A stretch of DNA of 38,019 nucleotides from Lachnospiraceae bacterium (GTDB taxonomy: Bacteria; Bacillota; Clostridia; Lachnospirales; Lachnospiraceae): NCBI GenBank assembly GCA_017634455.1, contig JAGBNK010000015.1:1-38019 (forward strand), written 5' to 3'. Positions 1 to 8,541 of the stretch are shown here, in pieces. Below the pieces are notes generated by a model, which did no database searches, was not told where the DNA came from, and was given only the letters and a program-made list of their open reading frames with translations. Position 1 is the stretch's first letter. Each line of letters starts with the position of its first letter. Both the position numbers and the translations under genes were made by a program.

Positions 1-244
1 AGTACGAGAGGACCGGGGTGGACGGACCACTGGTGTACCAGCTGTCAACCAATGGCATTGCTGGGTAGCCAAGTCTGGACGGGATAAACGCTGAAGGCAT
101 CTAAGCGTGAAGCCCCCCTCAAGATGAGATATCCCTTCCTTTAAGGAAATAAGATCCCTTATAGACTATGAGGTTGATAGGGCAGAGGTGGAAGTGCAGT
201 AATGTACGTAGCTGACTGTTACTAATAGATCGAAGGCTTAACCA
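1..244 (+). rRNA. 23S ribosomal RNA, 3' end (partial)
   Basis: The window opens exactly at the sarcin-ricin loop (AGTACGAGAGGACC), the most conserved part of domain VI. It continues through recognisable 3' segments (CTGAAGGCATCTAAGC, then ACTAATAGATCGAAGGCTTAACC) that close the molecule at about 243-246. The 5' part lies outside the window. The exact 3' end is estimated from similarity to known 23S ends. No 5S gene follows; a terminator begins about 65 bases later. Confidence 0.97.
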
Positions 245-310
245 AGAAAGGTTTAATCGGATAAAACTTAGAAAGCTGTATGAAATTTTGAAGGTGTTAT
301 GCCTATTTGA

Positions 311-339
311 AACATCATCTGTATAGATGATGTTTTTTT
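311..339 (+). terminator. Rho-independent terminator of the rRNA operon
   Basis: A perfect 10-bp stem (AACATCATCT / AGATGATGTT) with a GTAT loop is followed by a run of seven T. It lies about 65 bases after the 23S 3' end and ends the rRNA transcript. Confidence 0.93.
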
Positions 340-393
340 GTTGCATAAAGAAGTATAATTTGACCTCATTTAAGTCAATTTCCTAACATGAAA

Positions 394-423
394 TTTACAA
401 TAGAAGGATAAAATAAGGATAAT
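394..423 (+). promoter_or_regulatory. Candidate promoter of the GH2 gene
   Basis: TTTACA (394-399) and GATAAT (418-423) are spaced by 18 bases and would start transcription near 430. The resulting leader of about 58 bases contains an inverted repeat (AATGATT 427-433 / AATCATT 452-458) just before the ribosome binding site GGAGG (474-478). A second small dyad, TTGAC-N9-GTCAA, lies upstream at 360-378. Found by eye only. Confidence 0.4.
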
Positions 424-487
424 TTCAATGATTTAATCTGAACTATGTTTGAATCATTTCATAAGAATATGTTGGAGGTTGGACTGA

Positions 488-2716
488 ATGAGAAAGATTT
501 TAGAATTTTCTAAAGGATGGAAGTTTACAAAGGATGTAACTGATGGCGCAGCTGTTGGTGCTAAGTGGGATGAGGTTGATTTACCTCATACATGGAATAA
601 TGTAGATGGTCAGGATGGTGGCAATGATTATTATCGTGGAACCTGTATGTATGCCAAGAAATTTACCAGACCTGAAATTACATCAGGACAGCGTGTGATT
701 ATTGAATTTCTAGGTGCTGCATTATCAGCCAAGGTATCATTTAACAATAAGGAATTAACTAATCACGAGGATGGATTCTCTACATTTAGAGTAGATGTTA
801 CAGACTATCTTGAAGATGAAAATGTGATTATGGTGGCAGTAGATAATTCTGCTACTGATAGAATTTACCCTCAAAAGGCTGATTTTACTTTCTATGGTGG
901 TATTTATAGAGATGTAAATATGATTATTGTTGAGGAAAATCATTTTGAAATAATCAAGGATGGAACAACAGGAATCAAGATTACTCCAGTTGTAAATCTT
1001 GAATCAAAGTCTGCTGAGATTAAATGTGAAGCCTGGACAGTTGGCGGAGATAAGGTTGCATTTACTGTTGGTGATTTAACTGCAGAGGCAGATGTGAATA
1101 ATGGATATGCTTCTTGCAACATTCATATGGAGAATATCCATCTATGGGATGGTATAAATGATCCGTATTTATATGATGTGCAGGCAAAACTGATTGTAGG
1201 CTCAGAGGCTACAGACGAAGTTTCAACCAGAATTGGATTGCGCAAGTATGAATTCGATACTGAGAGAGGATTTATTTTAAATGGTAGAGAATATCCTCTC
1301 CGAGGTGTATCTCGTCATCAGGATAGAGCTGGTGTAGGAAATGCTATTACTCAGGCTATGCATGATGAAGATATGGAGATTATTAAAGAAATTGGTGCCA
1401 ATACAATTAGACTTGCTCATTACCAGCATGCTCAGTATTTCTATGATCTCTGTGATGAAAACGGTATGATTGTATGGGCTGAGATTCCATTTATCACACA
1501 GTTTATGCCAAATGGATATGATAATACTATTTTACAGATGAGAGAGCTTATTACTCAGTGTTATCATCATCCTTCAATTATCTGCTGGGGACTTTCAAAT
1601 GAGATTACAGCTAGTGGTTCAATTACAGATGAATTATATGCTAACCACAAGGCTTTGAATGATTTGTGTCATGAGATGGATGAGACTCGTGTTACAACAA
1701 TGGCTCATGCATTTATGTTAGAGCCTGAAGATAAGCTTATTGAGATGGCTGATCTTGGATCATACAACTTATACTATGGATGGTATCTAGGTGAGCTGGA
1801 AGAAAATGATGAATTCTTTGATGATTATCACAAGAACTACCCAAATAGAATTATCGGCTTTTCAGAGTACGGCGCTGATGCTAATCCAGCATTCCAGAGT
1901 TCTAATCCAGAGAAGGGTGATTATACAGAGACATATCAGTGCGTATATCATGAGCACATTTTAAAATGTATCAATGAAAGACCTTTCCTCTGGGCTACTC
2001 ATGTATGGAATATGTTTGACTTTGCTGCTGACGGAAGAGACGAAGGCGGCAAGAATGGACAGAACCAGAAAGGTCTTGTGACTATGGACAGAAAGCTAAA
2101 GAAGGATGCTTTCTATTTATATAAGGCAAATTGGAACAAGACAGATAAGTTCGTACATTTATGCGGAAGCAGATACAAGGACAGAGTAGAGGCTGAAACT
2201 GAGGTAAAGGTATATTCTAACTTGGATAAGGTTACTCTGTTCCTTGATGGAAATGAAGTTGCAACAACTGAAACTGACATGGGTACAGCAGTATTTAAGA
2301 TTAATATTTCAGGAAATCATGTTGTGGAAGCCAGAGGAAATGATGGAAATACAGAATACAAGGATATAATTGAAATTCACAAGGTCGACGAGGCAAATCC
2401 TGCTTATGGATTGCTCAAGAAGGAAGAGGTAATTAACTGGTTTGATAAGGATACAATTGATCCTAATTATTATTCAATCAATGATACTCTTGGTGCACTG
2501 AAGGAGAATCCTCAGTCAGCAGCTATTGTAAATAATCTTATGGCTAAACTTATGGCTAGCAGAGGAGAGGTTGCTGAGGCTACAGCAGGCAACAAAACAT
2601 TGGAGAAAATGTTGAACAAAATGACACTGGTTGCTCTCTTTAAACAGGCTGGAGATACAGTTCCTAGGGACATGATAAAACAGTTAAATGATACACTTCA
2701 GAAGATTAAGAAATAG
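488..2716 (+). CDS. Glycoside hydrolase family 2 (beta-galactosidase or beta-glucuronidase type)
   Basis: This 742-residue retaining glycosidase hydrolyses terminal beta-linked sugars. The order is N-terminal jelly-roll sugar-binding domain, immunoglobulin-like domain, then TIM barrel. The acid/base glutamate is E372 in WGLSNEI and the nucleophile is E460 in GFSEYGADA. The barrel ends with NQKG (526-529) followed by LVTMDRK..KDAFYLYKANW, as in many gut GH2 beta-galactosidases; an NxKG motif is also the sugar-acid marker of beta-glucuronidases, so the substrate is not settled. After the barrel come an Ig-like segment and an extra, mostly helical stretch of about 100 residues (roughly 640-742) that I cannot assign. 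There is no signal peptide, so the enzyme is probably cytoplasmic. Start: ATG with GGAGG nine bases upstream. It stands alone between the rRNA terminator and tRNA-Trp. Confidence 0.9.
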   Translation: MRKILEFSKGWKFTKDVTDGAAVGAKWDEVDLPHTWNNVDGQDGGNDYYRGTCMYAKKFTRPEITSGQRVIIEFLGAALSAKVSFNNKELTNHEDGFSTFRVDVTDYLEDENVIMVAVDNSATDRIYPQKADFTFYGGIYRDVNMIIVEENHFEIIKDGTTGIKITPVVNLESKSAEIKCEAWTVGGDKVAFTVGDLTAEADVNNGYASCNIHMENIHLWDGINDPYLYDVQAKLIVGSEATDEVSTRIGLRKYEFDTERGFILNGREYPLRGVSRHQDRAGVGNAITQAMHDEDMEIIKEIGANTIRLAHYQHAQYFYDLCDENGMIVWAEIPFITQFMPNGYDNTILQMRELITQCYHHPSIICWGLSNEITASGSITDELYANHKALNDLCHEMDETRVTTMAHAFMLEPEDKLIEMADLGSYNLYYGWYLGELEENDEFFDDYHKNYPNRIIGFSEYGADANPAFQSSNPEKGDYTETYQCVYHEHILKCINERPFLWATHVWNMFDFAADGRDEGGKNGQNQKGLVTMDRKLKKDAFYLYKANWNKTDKFVHLCGSRYKDRVEAETEVKVYSNLDKVTLFLDGNEVATTETDMGTAVFKINISGNHVVEARGNDGNTEYKDIIEIHKVDEANPAYGLLKKEEVINWFDKDTIDPNYYSINDTLGALKENPQSAAIVNNLMAKLMASRGEVAEATAGNKTLEKMLNKMTLVALFKQAGDTVPRDMIKQLNDTLQKIKK

Positions 2717-2784
2717 CATGTTTTAATGGATTAAAATAAATACAATTTTTCTTGAAAAATAAGGAAAATAATACCATAAAAACC

Positions 2785-2812
2785 TTGACTTTTATCCTCA
2801 ATCATTTATAAT
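2785..2812 (+). promoter_or_regulatory. Promoter of tRNA-Trp
   Basis: TTGACT (2785-2790), a 16-base spacer and a perfect TATAAT (2807-2812) lie 38 bases before the tRNA. Strong near-consensus sigma-A type. Confidence 0.8.
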
Positions 2813-2850
2813 ATTTTTTGTTGTGACTGCTACATAAGCAGGTTGCACGT

Positions 2851-2921
2851 AGGGGATTGGTCAAATGGTATGATAGGGGTCTCCAAAACCTTTGGTGGGA
2901 GTTCGATTCTCTCATCCCCTG
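2851..2921 (+). tRNA. tRNA-Trp (anticodon CCA)
   Basis: The cloverleaf folds cleanly. The acceptor AGGGGAT pairs with ATCCCCT, with G as discriminator. The anticodon arm is GGGGT-CTCCAAA-ACCTT with anticodon CCA at 2883-2885, and the T-loop is TTCGATT. The CCA tail is not encoded. It has its own promoter and terminator, so it is a single-gene unit. Confidence 0.95.
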
Positions 2922-2927
2922 TAGAAT

Positions 2928-2963
2928 AACTCAGAAATCACATTTGGGGTTTCTGAGTTTTTT
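2928..2963 (+). terminator. Terminator of tRNA-Trp
   Basis: The 10-bp stem AACTCAGAAA / TTTCTGAGTT is followed by a T-run, starting seven bases after the tRNA. Confidence 0.9.
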
Positions 2964-3079
2964 ATTGCTCATCTTTATGTTATTGTTTTAACAGATTTAT
3001 TCTTGATAATTCGAAGTTATTTTTTGGATTAAATCATTTGTGATTATCGTTATAAATTAAACTAAGGGAGAAAAACAAA

Positions 3080-4738
3080 ATGAATTTTGAATCACTTAAA
3101 CCCATGCTAATTACTTCTATGAAGGATTATAATGGCAGCCAATTTGTGAAGGATTTAATATCTGGAATCATTGTTGCCATTGTAGCATTGCCACTGTCTA
3201 TTGCATTGGCATTGGCTTCAGGAGTTGGTCCTGAAGAAGGAATCTACACAGCCATTGTTGCAGGATTTTTGATCTCTGCATTTGGCGGAAGCAGGGTTCA
3301 GATTGCCGGACCTACAGCAGCTTTTGCTACAATCGTGGCAGGCATAGTTGCAACAAAGGGAACAGATGGATTATTTGCCGCAACAATAATTGCCGGTGTA
3401 TTCCTTATCCTCATGGGATTGTTCCAGTTAGGTTCACTTATTAAGTTTATACCATATACTATTACAACCGGTTTTACAGCAGGTATTGCAGTAACTATTG
3501 TAATTGGACAGATCAAGGATTTCCTGGGACTTACATATCCTACAGGAGTTAAGCCAGTAGAGACATTAGAGAAACTTCAAGCAATTGGTCAGTCCATTGG
3601 AACAATTAATATAGAAGCTTTAATTGTTGGCCTGATTTGCCTTGCGATTCTAATTGTATGGCCAAAGGTTCCTGTTGTTGGAGACAAGATTCCAGGTTCA
3701 CTTATTGCAGTAATTGTGGGAATTCTCATTGTAAATATTCCTGATTTACCGGTGAATACTATCGGTGATTTATATACAATCAGTGGTAAGCTTCCTACAA
3801 TTTCTACTCCAAATCTATCTATTAAATTATTTAGAGCAGAACTTAGTGATGGATTTACAATTGCCATTTTGGCTGCCATTGAGTCATTACTTTCTTGTGT
3901 AGTTGCTGATTCAATGGCCAATACCAAGCATCGTTCCAATGCGGAGCTGGTGGCACAGGGTATAGGAAATATTGGTTCTGTATTATTTGGCGGCATCCCT
4001 GCAACAGGAGCTATTGCCAGAACTGCAACTAATATCAAAAATGGTGGACGCACACCTATAGCTGGTATTGTGCACTCAATTGTATTATTGCTTGTGTTGG
4101 TTGTTTTGATGCCTTATGCGGCTATGATTCCAATGCCTACAATTGCAGCAATTCTATTTATGGTAGCTTACAATATGTGTGGTTGGAGAACATTTGCACA
4201 TTTATGCAAGACAGCTCCAAAGAGCGATATAATTGTACTTGTTGCTACATTTGTTCTCACAGTTGTATTTGACCTGGTACTTGCAATTGAAGTTGGCCTT
4301 ATTGTTACATGCTTCCTGTTCATTAAGAGAATGAGTGAGGAGAGTGTAATTGAAGGTTGGGAATACTTCGATGAAGAGGAAAATGATCCTATGGCAATTG
4401 ACAGAAAGATTGTGCCAAAGCATGTCCGCGTCTATGAAATTAGTGGTCCAATGTTCTTCGGAATGGCAGATCAGATTGCGGAAAATATTCATGCCAAGGA
4501 TTTCACAAGAGTCATGATTATTCGTATGCGTGGTGTACCGGCTCTAGATGCTACAGCTATGAAGTCTCTTGAAGATTTACAGAAGCGCGCCGTTGCCAAG
4601 AATATTCAGTTGGTATTCTCTCATGTAAATGAGCAGCCAATGAGAACCATGGAAAAGGATGGATTTGTGGATTTAGTTGGAAGAGAGCATTTCTGCCCAA
4701 ACATCGATGCAGCTTTGGAGCATGCAGCTTCCTTATAG
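3080..4738 (+). CDS. SulP-family anion transporter with STAS domain
   Basis: This 552-residue inner-membrane protein has the SulP (SLC26-like) plan. Many hydrophobic segments cover about residues 20-420, beginning with LISGIIVAIVALPLSIALALASG and the family signature around FGGSRVQIAGPTAAF. A cytosolic STAS domain follows (about 440-550: VYEISGPMFFGMADQI, then MRGVPALDATAMKSLEDL). SulP proteins move sulfate, bicarbonate or other small anions, often with Na+ or H+; the substrate cannot be read from the sequence. No carbonic anhydrase or sulfate-assimilation gene is nearby to guide a guess. RBS GGGAG lies ahead of the ATG, and a good terminator follows, so the gene appears monocistronic. Confidence 0.93.
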   Translation: MNFESLKPMLITSMKDYNGSQFVKDLISGIIVAIVALPLSIALALASGVGPEEGIYTAIVAGFLISAFGGSRVQIAGPTAAFATIVAGIVATKGTDGLFAATIIAGVFLILMGLFQLGSLIKFIPYTITTGFTAGIAVTIVIGQIKDFLGLTYPTGVKPVETLEKLQAIGQSIGTINIEALIVGLICLAILIVWPKVPVVGDKIPGSLIAVIVGILIVNIPDLPVNTIGDLYTISGKLPTISTPNLSIKLFRAELSDGFTIAILAAIESLLSCVVADSMANTKHRSNAELVAQGIGNIGSVLFGGIPATGAIARTATNIKNGGRTPIAGIVHSIVLLLVLVVLMPYAAMIPMPTIAAILFMVAYNMCGWRTFAHLCKTAPKSDIIVLVATFVLTVVFDLVLAIEVGLIVTCFLFIKRMSEESVIEGWEYFDEEENDPMAIDRKIVPKHVRVYEISGPMFFGMADQIAENIHAKDFTRVMIIRMRGVPALDATAMKSLEDLQKRAVAKNIQLVFSHVNEQPMRTMEKDGFVDLVGREHFCPNIDAALEHAASL

Positions 4739-4752
4739 TATGAATTAATATT

Positions 4753-4783
4753 GCACCCGGTATATTGCCGGGTGTATTTTTTA
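4753..4783 (+). terminator. Terminator after the SulP gene
   Basis: The stem CACCCGG / CCGGGTG with loop TATATTG is followed by TATTTTTTATT. Confidence 0.9.
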
Positions 4784-4838
4784 TTGAAATTATGTAAAAT
4801 ATACTTTGTAGATTTTAAAATATTATGGAGAGATAAAT

Positions 4839-5834
4839 ATGGCATACGAGATAAATGAGGCCAAAGAATTAGTTATAAAGGCCGGTAAAGAATTATTAGA
4901 TAAAGGATTGATAGTCAGAACCTGGGGAAATATTAGCGCCAGAATTTCTGACACACAATTTGTAATTACACCATCTGGTAAGGCTTATGAGAACCTGACG
5001 CTAGATGATATAGTTGTTGTAAATATTGATGACTTAACCTATGAAGGAGATATTAAACCTTCTTCAGAAATGGCAATTCATGGTGATGCTTACAAGATGA
5101 GACCGGATGTGAATTTCATTGTACATACACATCAGAAGTATGCTACTTGTCTGTCTATTACAGGTAGAAATATAGAAGGAATAGAGGCAGTAGCCCCTAA
5201 TTTGTATCCAGTATTAGGACCAGTGGTTCCATGTGCTTCATACGGTATGAATGCTACACCTGAACTTCGCGCAGCAGTGGCCATGGTAATTAAGCTGTAT
5301 CCAAGTTCCAAAGCATTTCTCATGAAGAATCATGGAGCTCATTGTCTTGGAGCAGATTATGATGATGCCTTCAAGGTGGCTCAGGCTCTTGAAGAAGTAT
5401 CACAGACTTTGTACAAGGTGTTATGTGGTAAGGAAGTACAGGGAATGGGTGATATGACATTTACTCAGAAGTTTAGCTTCTATGGTAAATCCTTAGTACC
5501 ATACATTGATGATTTCGCCATGATTGCAGGCACAGAGATTCCTTGTTTGAATTACAGAGATTTACAGGGAAATTCGTTGGAGGAGATGCATCAATTAAAT
5601 GATCTTGATAAATATATGGAAGATAGAGATATCAACTGTGTAATTGTAAAAGATAGAGGAATCATCTATAAGACTGTAGCAGATGATGAGTTAGAAGCCA
5701 TTAGAATTGTAACAGAGAAAAATTGTATGGCTGCAGTTTTGGCAATTGCTGTTCCTGGCATTGCACCGGTTGATTCACAGTGCGCTGCCGAAGAACATGA
5801 ATTTTATATTAGCTCTTATTCTAAGATGAAGTAG
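4839..5834 (+). CDS. Class II aldolase/adducin-family protein with C-terminal extension
   Basis: The first 215 residues or so are a class II (zinc) sugar-phosphate aldolase/epimerase domain of the FucA/AraD/RhaD fold. Visible motifs are WGNIS (29-33), TPSG (44-47), SSE (75-77, with the catalytic glutamate), HTH (96-98) and NHG (164-166), giving the zinc ligands H96, H98 and H165. Such enzymes cleave or epimerise L-fuculose-, L-ribulose- or related phosphates. The usual length is about 215-230 residues; this protein has 331. The extra part (YIDDFAMIAGTEIPC, then DDELEAIRIVTEKNCMAAVLA) resembles pieces of a second, shrunken aldolase domain; that reading is inference. The substrate is unknown. 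The last 14 bases overlap the end of the convergent ECF gene. Confidence 0.83.
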   Translation: MAYEINEAKELVIKAGKELLDKGLIVRTWGNISARISDTQFVITPSGKAYENLTLDDIVVVNIDDLTYEGDIKPSSEMAIHGDAYKMRPDVNFIVHTHQKYATCLSITGRNIEGIEAVAPNLYPVLGPVVPCASYGMNATPELRAAVAMVIKLYPSSKAFLMKNHGAHCLGADYDDAFKVAQALEEVSQTLYKVLCGKEVQGMGDMTFTQKFSFYGKSLVPYIDDFAMIAGTEIPCLNYRDLQGNSLEEMHQLNDLDKYMEDRDINCVIVKDRGIIYKTVADDELEAIRIVTEKNCMAAVLAIAVPGIAPVDSQCAAEEHEFYISSYSKMK

Positions 5835-6345
5835 TTACAATAATTGCTTTCTTTAGAGCTGGATGTAAAATGGTTGCAATAACCAATCCAGATAAACCTT
5901 GAATTATATTTTGTGGCACGCTGGAAAGTGCTGCCGCTCCATAGAAGAATATTTCAAATAATAAATATCCGCCAGCTACTAATATGGTAGCCACAATTCC
6001 GCAGAGAATGCAGCGAATTGTAGCGGATATTTTCTGTACCATAAATTTGTTATATATAAGTCCGGATAACAAACCGATGACTCCTTTAATGACAAATGTA
6101 ATTGGCACATATAACATGTAACCACCAATTAAATCAGCAAGAGCTGAACCAATACCGGCTGCAAGTCCGCCATATACAGGCCCCAGGATTATGCCTGATA
6201 GAATTACAAAGGCATCACCCAGATGGATATAGCCACCGGTTCCAGCGGTAGGAATCTTGATAATCATTGTTGCTACGGATACTAATGCGGTAAATAGTGC
6301 CGTTAGTACCCATTTTTTTGTTGTAACAGAAGTGTTATTACTCAT
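5821..6345 (-). CDS. ECF transporter substrate-binding (S) component
   Basis: This 174-residue integral membrane protein has about six hydrophobic segments. The N-terminal half (KIPTAGTGGYIHLGDAF, then GPVYGGLAAGIGSALADLIG) matches the ECF S-component family of vitamin transporters in Firmicutes. The S-component binds the vitamin and docks to a shared EcfA1/A2/T energising module, which is not in this window. The vitamin is not identifiable: no TPP, FMN, cobalamin or preQ1 riboswitch was recognised in the 150 bases upstream. On the minus strand GGAGAA precedes the ATG. It converges on the class II aldolase gene with overlapping 3' ends and no terminator between them. Confidence 0.85.
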   Translation of the reverse strand: MSNNTSVTTKKWVLTALFTALVSVATMIIKIPTAGTGGYIHLGDAFVILSGIILGPVYGGLAAGIGSALADLIGGYMLYVPITFVIKGVIGLLSGLIYNKFMVQKISATIRCILCGIVATILVAGGYLLFEIFFYGAAALSSVPQNIIQGLSGLVIATILHPALKKAIIVTTSS

Positions 6346-6416
6346 AATTTAAGTTCTCCTTTATATGCAAGTAAATTTTATTGTTTTAAATATTAGCACT
6401 TGATATATAAGATTGT

Positions 6417-6455
6417 AAATGCCATAAGCTATAGCATTTATTAATAACTAGTTAT
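6417..6455. promoter_or_regulatory. Two dyads between divergent ECF and GH31 genes
   Basis: The first is a 23-base imperfect palindrome (6417-6439) with arms AAATGC and GCATTT and 9 of 11 positions paired. The second is a perfect 12-base palindrome ATAACTAGTTAT (6444-6455). Both sit in the short divergent intergenic region, where a regulator could control either gene. No specific regulator family was recognised. Confidence 0.35.
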
Positions 6456-6525
6456 AAAATATGGTTATAGGTTATTGGATTAGGGTTAGATTAATGTGGG
6501 TTTATATAATGTATGGAGGGTGATT

Positions 6526-8466
6526 ATGAGACAGTATATATTTGGCAAACCATTTGAGGAGTTCTCTGTTGTTGAACAGACTCAGGAGATTATTGTTACA
6601 GATGATTTGATAAATGCATGTCCTATAACCAATATGACATGGAAAATCAATAATGAGGATGGCTGGATAACTTATGTTATTCCTCTGGATAGAGATGATA
6701 TTGTCTATGGATTGGGGGAATCCATGCATGGTATTAACAAGCGTGGAGGCAAATATGTCAGCTATAATACAGACAATTCTCATCATAGCGACAAGATGCA
6801 TTCAATGTATGGTTCACATAATTTCATTATTATTGATAGAGGATGTGATAAATCAGCTGAGGCATACTATTTTGATACTCCTGCCAGAGTAGTTTGGGAT
6901 ATTGATGTAGATGAAAGTGGAGAGATTGTAGTAGTGTGCGAGACTCTTGATATGCGATTGTATGAAATCTCCGAAGATAGCGAGAACAAGATTTTGTCAG
7001 CCTACGATGCTACGAAGATATTCAGACAGGCAATTGGTCAGAGCTTTGTGCCGCCAATGTGGGCTTTTGGATTCTGTCAGAGCAGATGGGGCTACAAGAC
7101 AGAGTCGGATGTGAGAAATGTTGTGAAGAAATACAGGGAAGCAGATATTCCTCTTGATATGGTATGTATGGATATTGACTATATGGACAGATATATCGAT
7201 TTTACTGTCAACAAGAAGCGTTTTCCTGACTTGGCAAAATTTGCTGGAGAAATGAAAGCAGATGGAATTCATCTGGTGCCTATTATTGATGCCGGTGTGA
7301 AGGTTGAGCCGGGAAATGATACCTATGATGAGGGAGTGTCAAAAGGCTTTTTCTGTACTAATATGGAAGGCAAACCTTTTCAGGCGGCAGTGTGGCCAGG
7401 CATGACACATTTTCCAGATTTCTTTCAGGCAAGCTGTAGAAAATGGTTTGGCAGCAAATACAAAGTGCTGACAGATTGCGGTATTGATGCTTTCTGGAAT
7501 GATATGAATGAACCGAGTATATTTTACAGCGAGTATACCAAGAAGACCTCTGGCGTCAAGATGCTTATAAACTTTCTGAGTAAATCTGCTGCTGAGAAAT
7601 ACGCGGAGATAGATAATAACGCCTACAAGGATTATAGACATTTCTACCATTATATAAATGGTGAGAGAGTATTGCATCACAATGTGCATAATCAATATGG
7701 TGCTCGAATGACCCAGGCTGGTGGAGAAGGCTTGGAAAAATTACTGGGAAAAGGAAACTATCTGTTATATTCCAGATCTTCTTATATCGGTTCTCATAGA
7801 TATGGAGGAATCTGGACAGGAGATAATGAATCTACCTGGGATTTGCTTCGCACCAATGTGAAGCATATGGCTTCTTTGAATATGTGTGGATTTATGTATT
7901 CCGGTGCTGACACTGGTGGATTTGGAGGAAATTGTACAAGAGAGCTTCTGCTTAGATGGTTGGCCTTCTCAGATTTTACTCCTCTAATGAGAAACCATGC
8001 ATGTATGGGAACCAGAAAACAGGAGTGCTATGCTTTTGGAGATACAGAGGATTTCAAGAGGATTATTAATTTACGATATAGATTGGTGCCTTATCTATAT
8101 GAGGAATTTGTAGAAGCTGCAAGAGATAATTCCATGTATATGAGACCGTTGGGATTTGATTATCCAGAAGATAGGACAGCCAAGGCCATAGAGGATCAGC
8201 TTATGGTAGGAAGAGGACTTATGGTTACACCTATTCTCCATGAAGGCATGACCAAAAGAGATGTATATGTGCCAGAGAATATGGAGTTGATCAGGTTTGA
8301 TGGATATAATTTTACCAAGTCACAGGTAAGGGCGGGCTGGCAGCAGATAGATGTACCTGTAAATGAGGTTGTATTCTTCAAACTACCTAAAGAGTGTGTG
8401 AAGGTAACTCGTGAAGCTGCCAAGTGTACAAGAGATATTAATATGGATGATTTAATAGAACTATAG
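6526..8466 (+). CDS. Glycoside hydrolase family 31 (alpha-glucosidase/alpha-xylosidase type)
   Basis: This 646-residue retaining alpha-glycosidase removes terminal alpha-linked glucose or xylose. The N-terminal beta-sandwich carries GLGE (VYGLGESMHG), and the barrel has DMVCMDIDYMD. The nucleophile is D326 in WNDMNEPS and the acid/base is D433 in WTGDNEST. It ends with a C-terminal beta domain. There is no signal peptide, so it is probably intracellular, working on oligosaccharides. An in-frame GTG at 6496 would add 10 residues, but GGAGG (6515-6519) sits 7 bases ahead of the ATG at 6526, which I take as the start. The exact linkage is not predictable. It converges with the GPH symporter gene, sharing a hairpin terminator. 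Confidence 0.93.
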   Translation: MRQYIFGKPFEEFSVVEQTQEIIVTDDLINACPITNMTWKINNEDGWITYVIPLDRDDIVYGLGESMHGINKRGGKYVSYNTDNSHHSDKMHSMYGSHNFIIIDRGCDKSAEAYYFDTPARVVWDIDVDESGEIVVVCETLDMRLYEISEDSENKILSAYDATKIFRQAIGQSFVPPMWAFGFCQSRWGYKTESDVRNVVKKYREADIPLDMVCMDIDYMDRYIDFTVNKKRFPDLAKFAGEMKADGIHLVPIIDAGVKVEPGNDTYDEGVSKGFFCTNMEGKPFQAAVWPGMTHFPDFFQASCRKWFGSKYKVLTDCGIDAFWNDMNEPSIFYSEYTKKTSGVKMLINFLSKSAAEKYAEIDNNAYKDYRHFYHYINGERVLHHNVHNQYGARMTQAGGEGLEKLLGKGNYLLYSRSSYIGSHRYGGIWTGDNESTWDLLRTNVKHMASLNMCGFMYSGADTGGFGGNCTRELLLRWLAFSDFTPLMRNHACMGTRKQECYAFGDTEDFKRIINLRYRLVPYLYEEFVEAARDNSMYMRPLGFDYPEDRTAKAIEDQLMVGRGLMVTPILHEGMTKRDVYVPENMELIRFDGYNFTKSQVRAGWQQIDVPVNEVVFFKLPKECVKVTREAAKCTRDINMDDLIEL

Positions 8467-8468
8467 TA

Positions 8469-8498
8469 AAAAGCCACCGGCATAAGCTGGTGGCTTTA
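8469..8498. terminator. Bidirectional terminator between GH31 and GPH genes
   Basis: AAGCCACC (8471-8478) pairs with GGTGGCTT (8489-8496), extended inside by three more pairs. The T-run is short on the plus strand and five T on the minus strand. It fits the convergent gene ends. Confidence 0.82.
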
Positions 8499-8541
8499 CT
8501 CATATGGTCTAATAGTTATTTGATTAATAGTTCTTATATTA

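Noticed and set aside
3589..4053. 154-residue minus-strand frame inside the SulP gene
   Set aside because: Hydrophobic only because it mirrors the membrane segments of SulP; no start signals.
6346..6495. Vitamin riboswitch before the ECF S-component gene
   Set aside because: No TPP, FMN, cobalamin, preQ1 or folate core could be found on the minus strand; only palindromes are present.
6496..6525. GTG start for the GH31 enzyme
   Set aside because: No ribosome binding site ahead of it; GGAGG sits just before the ATG at 6526.
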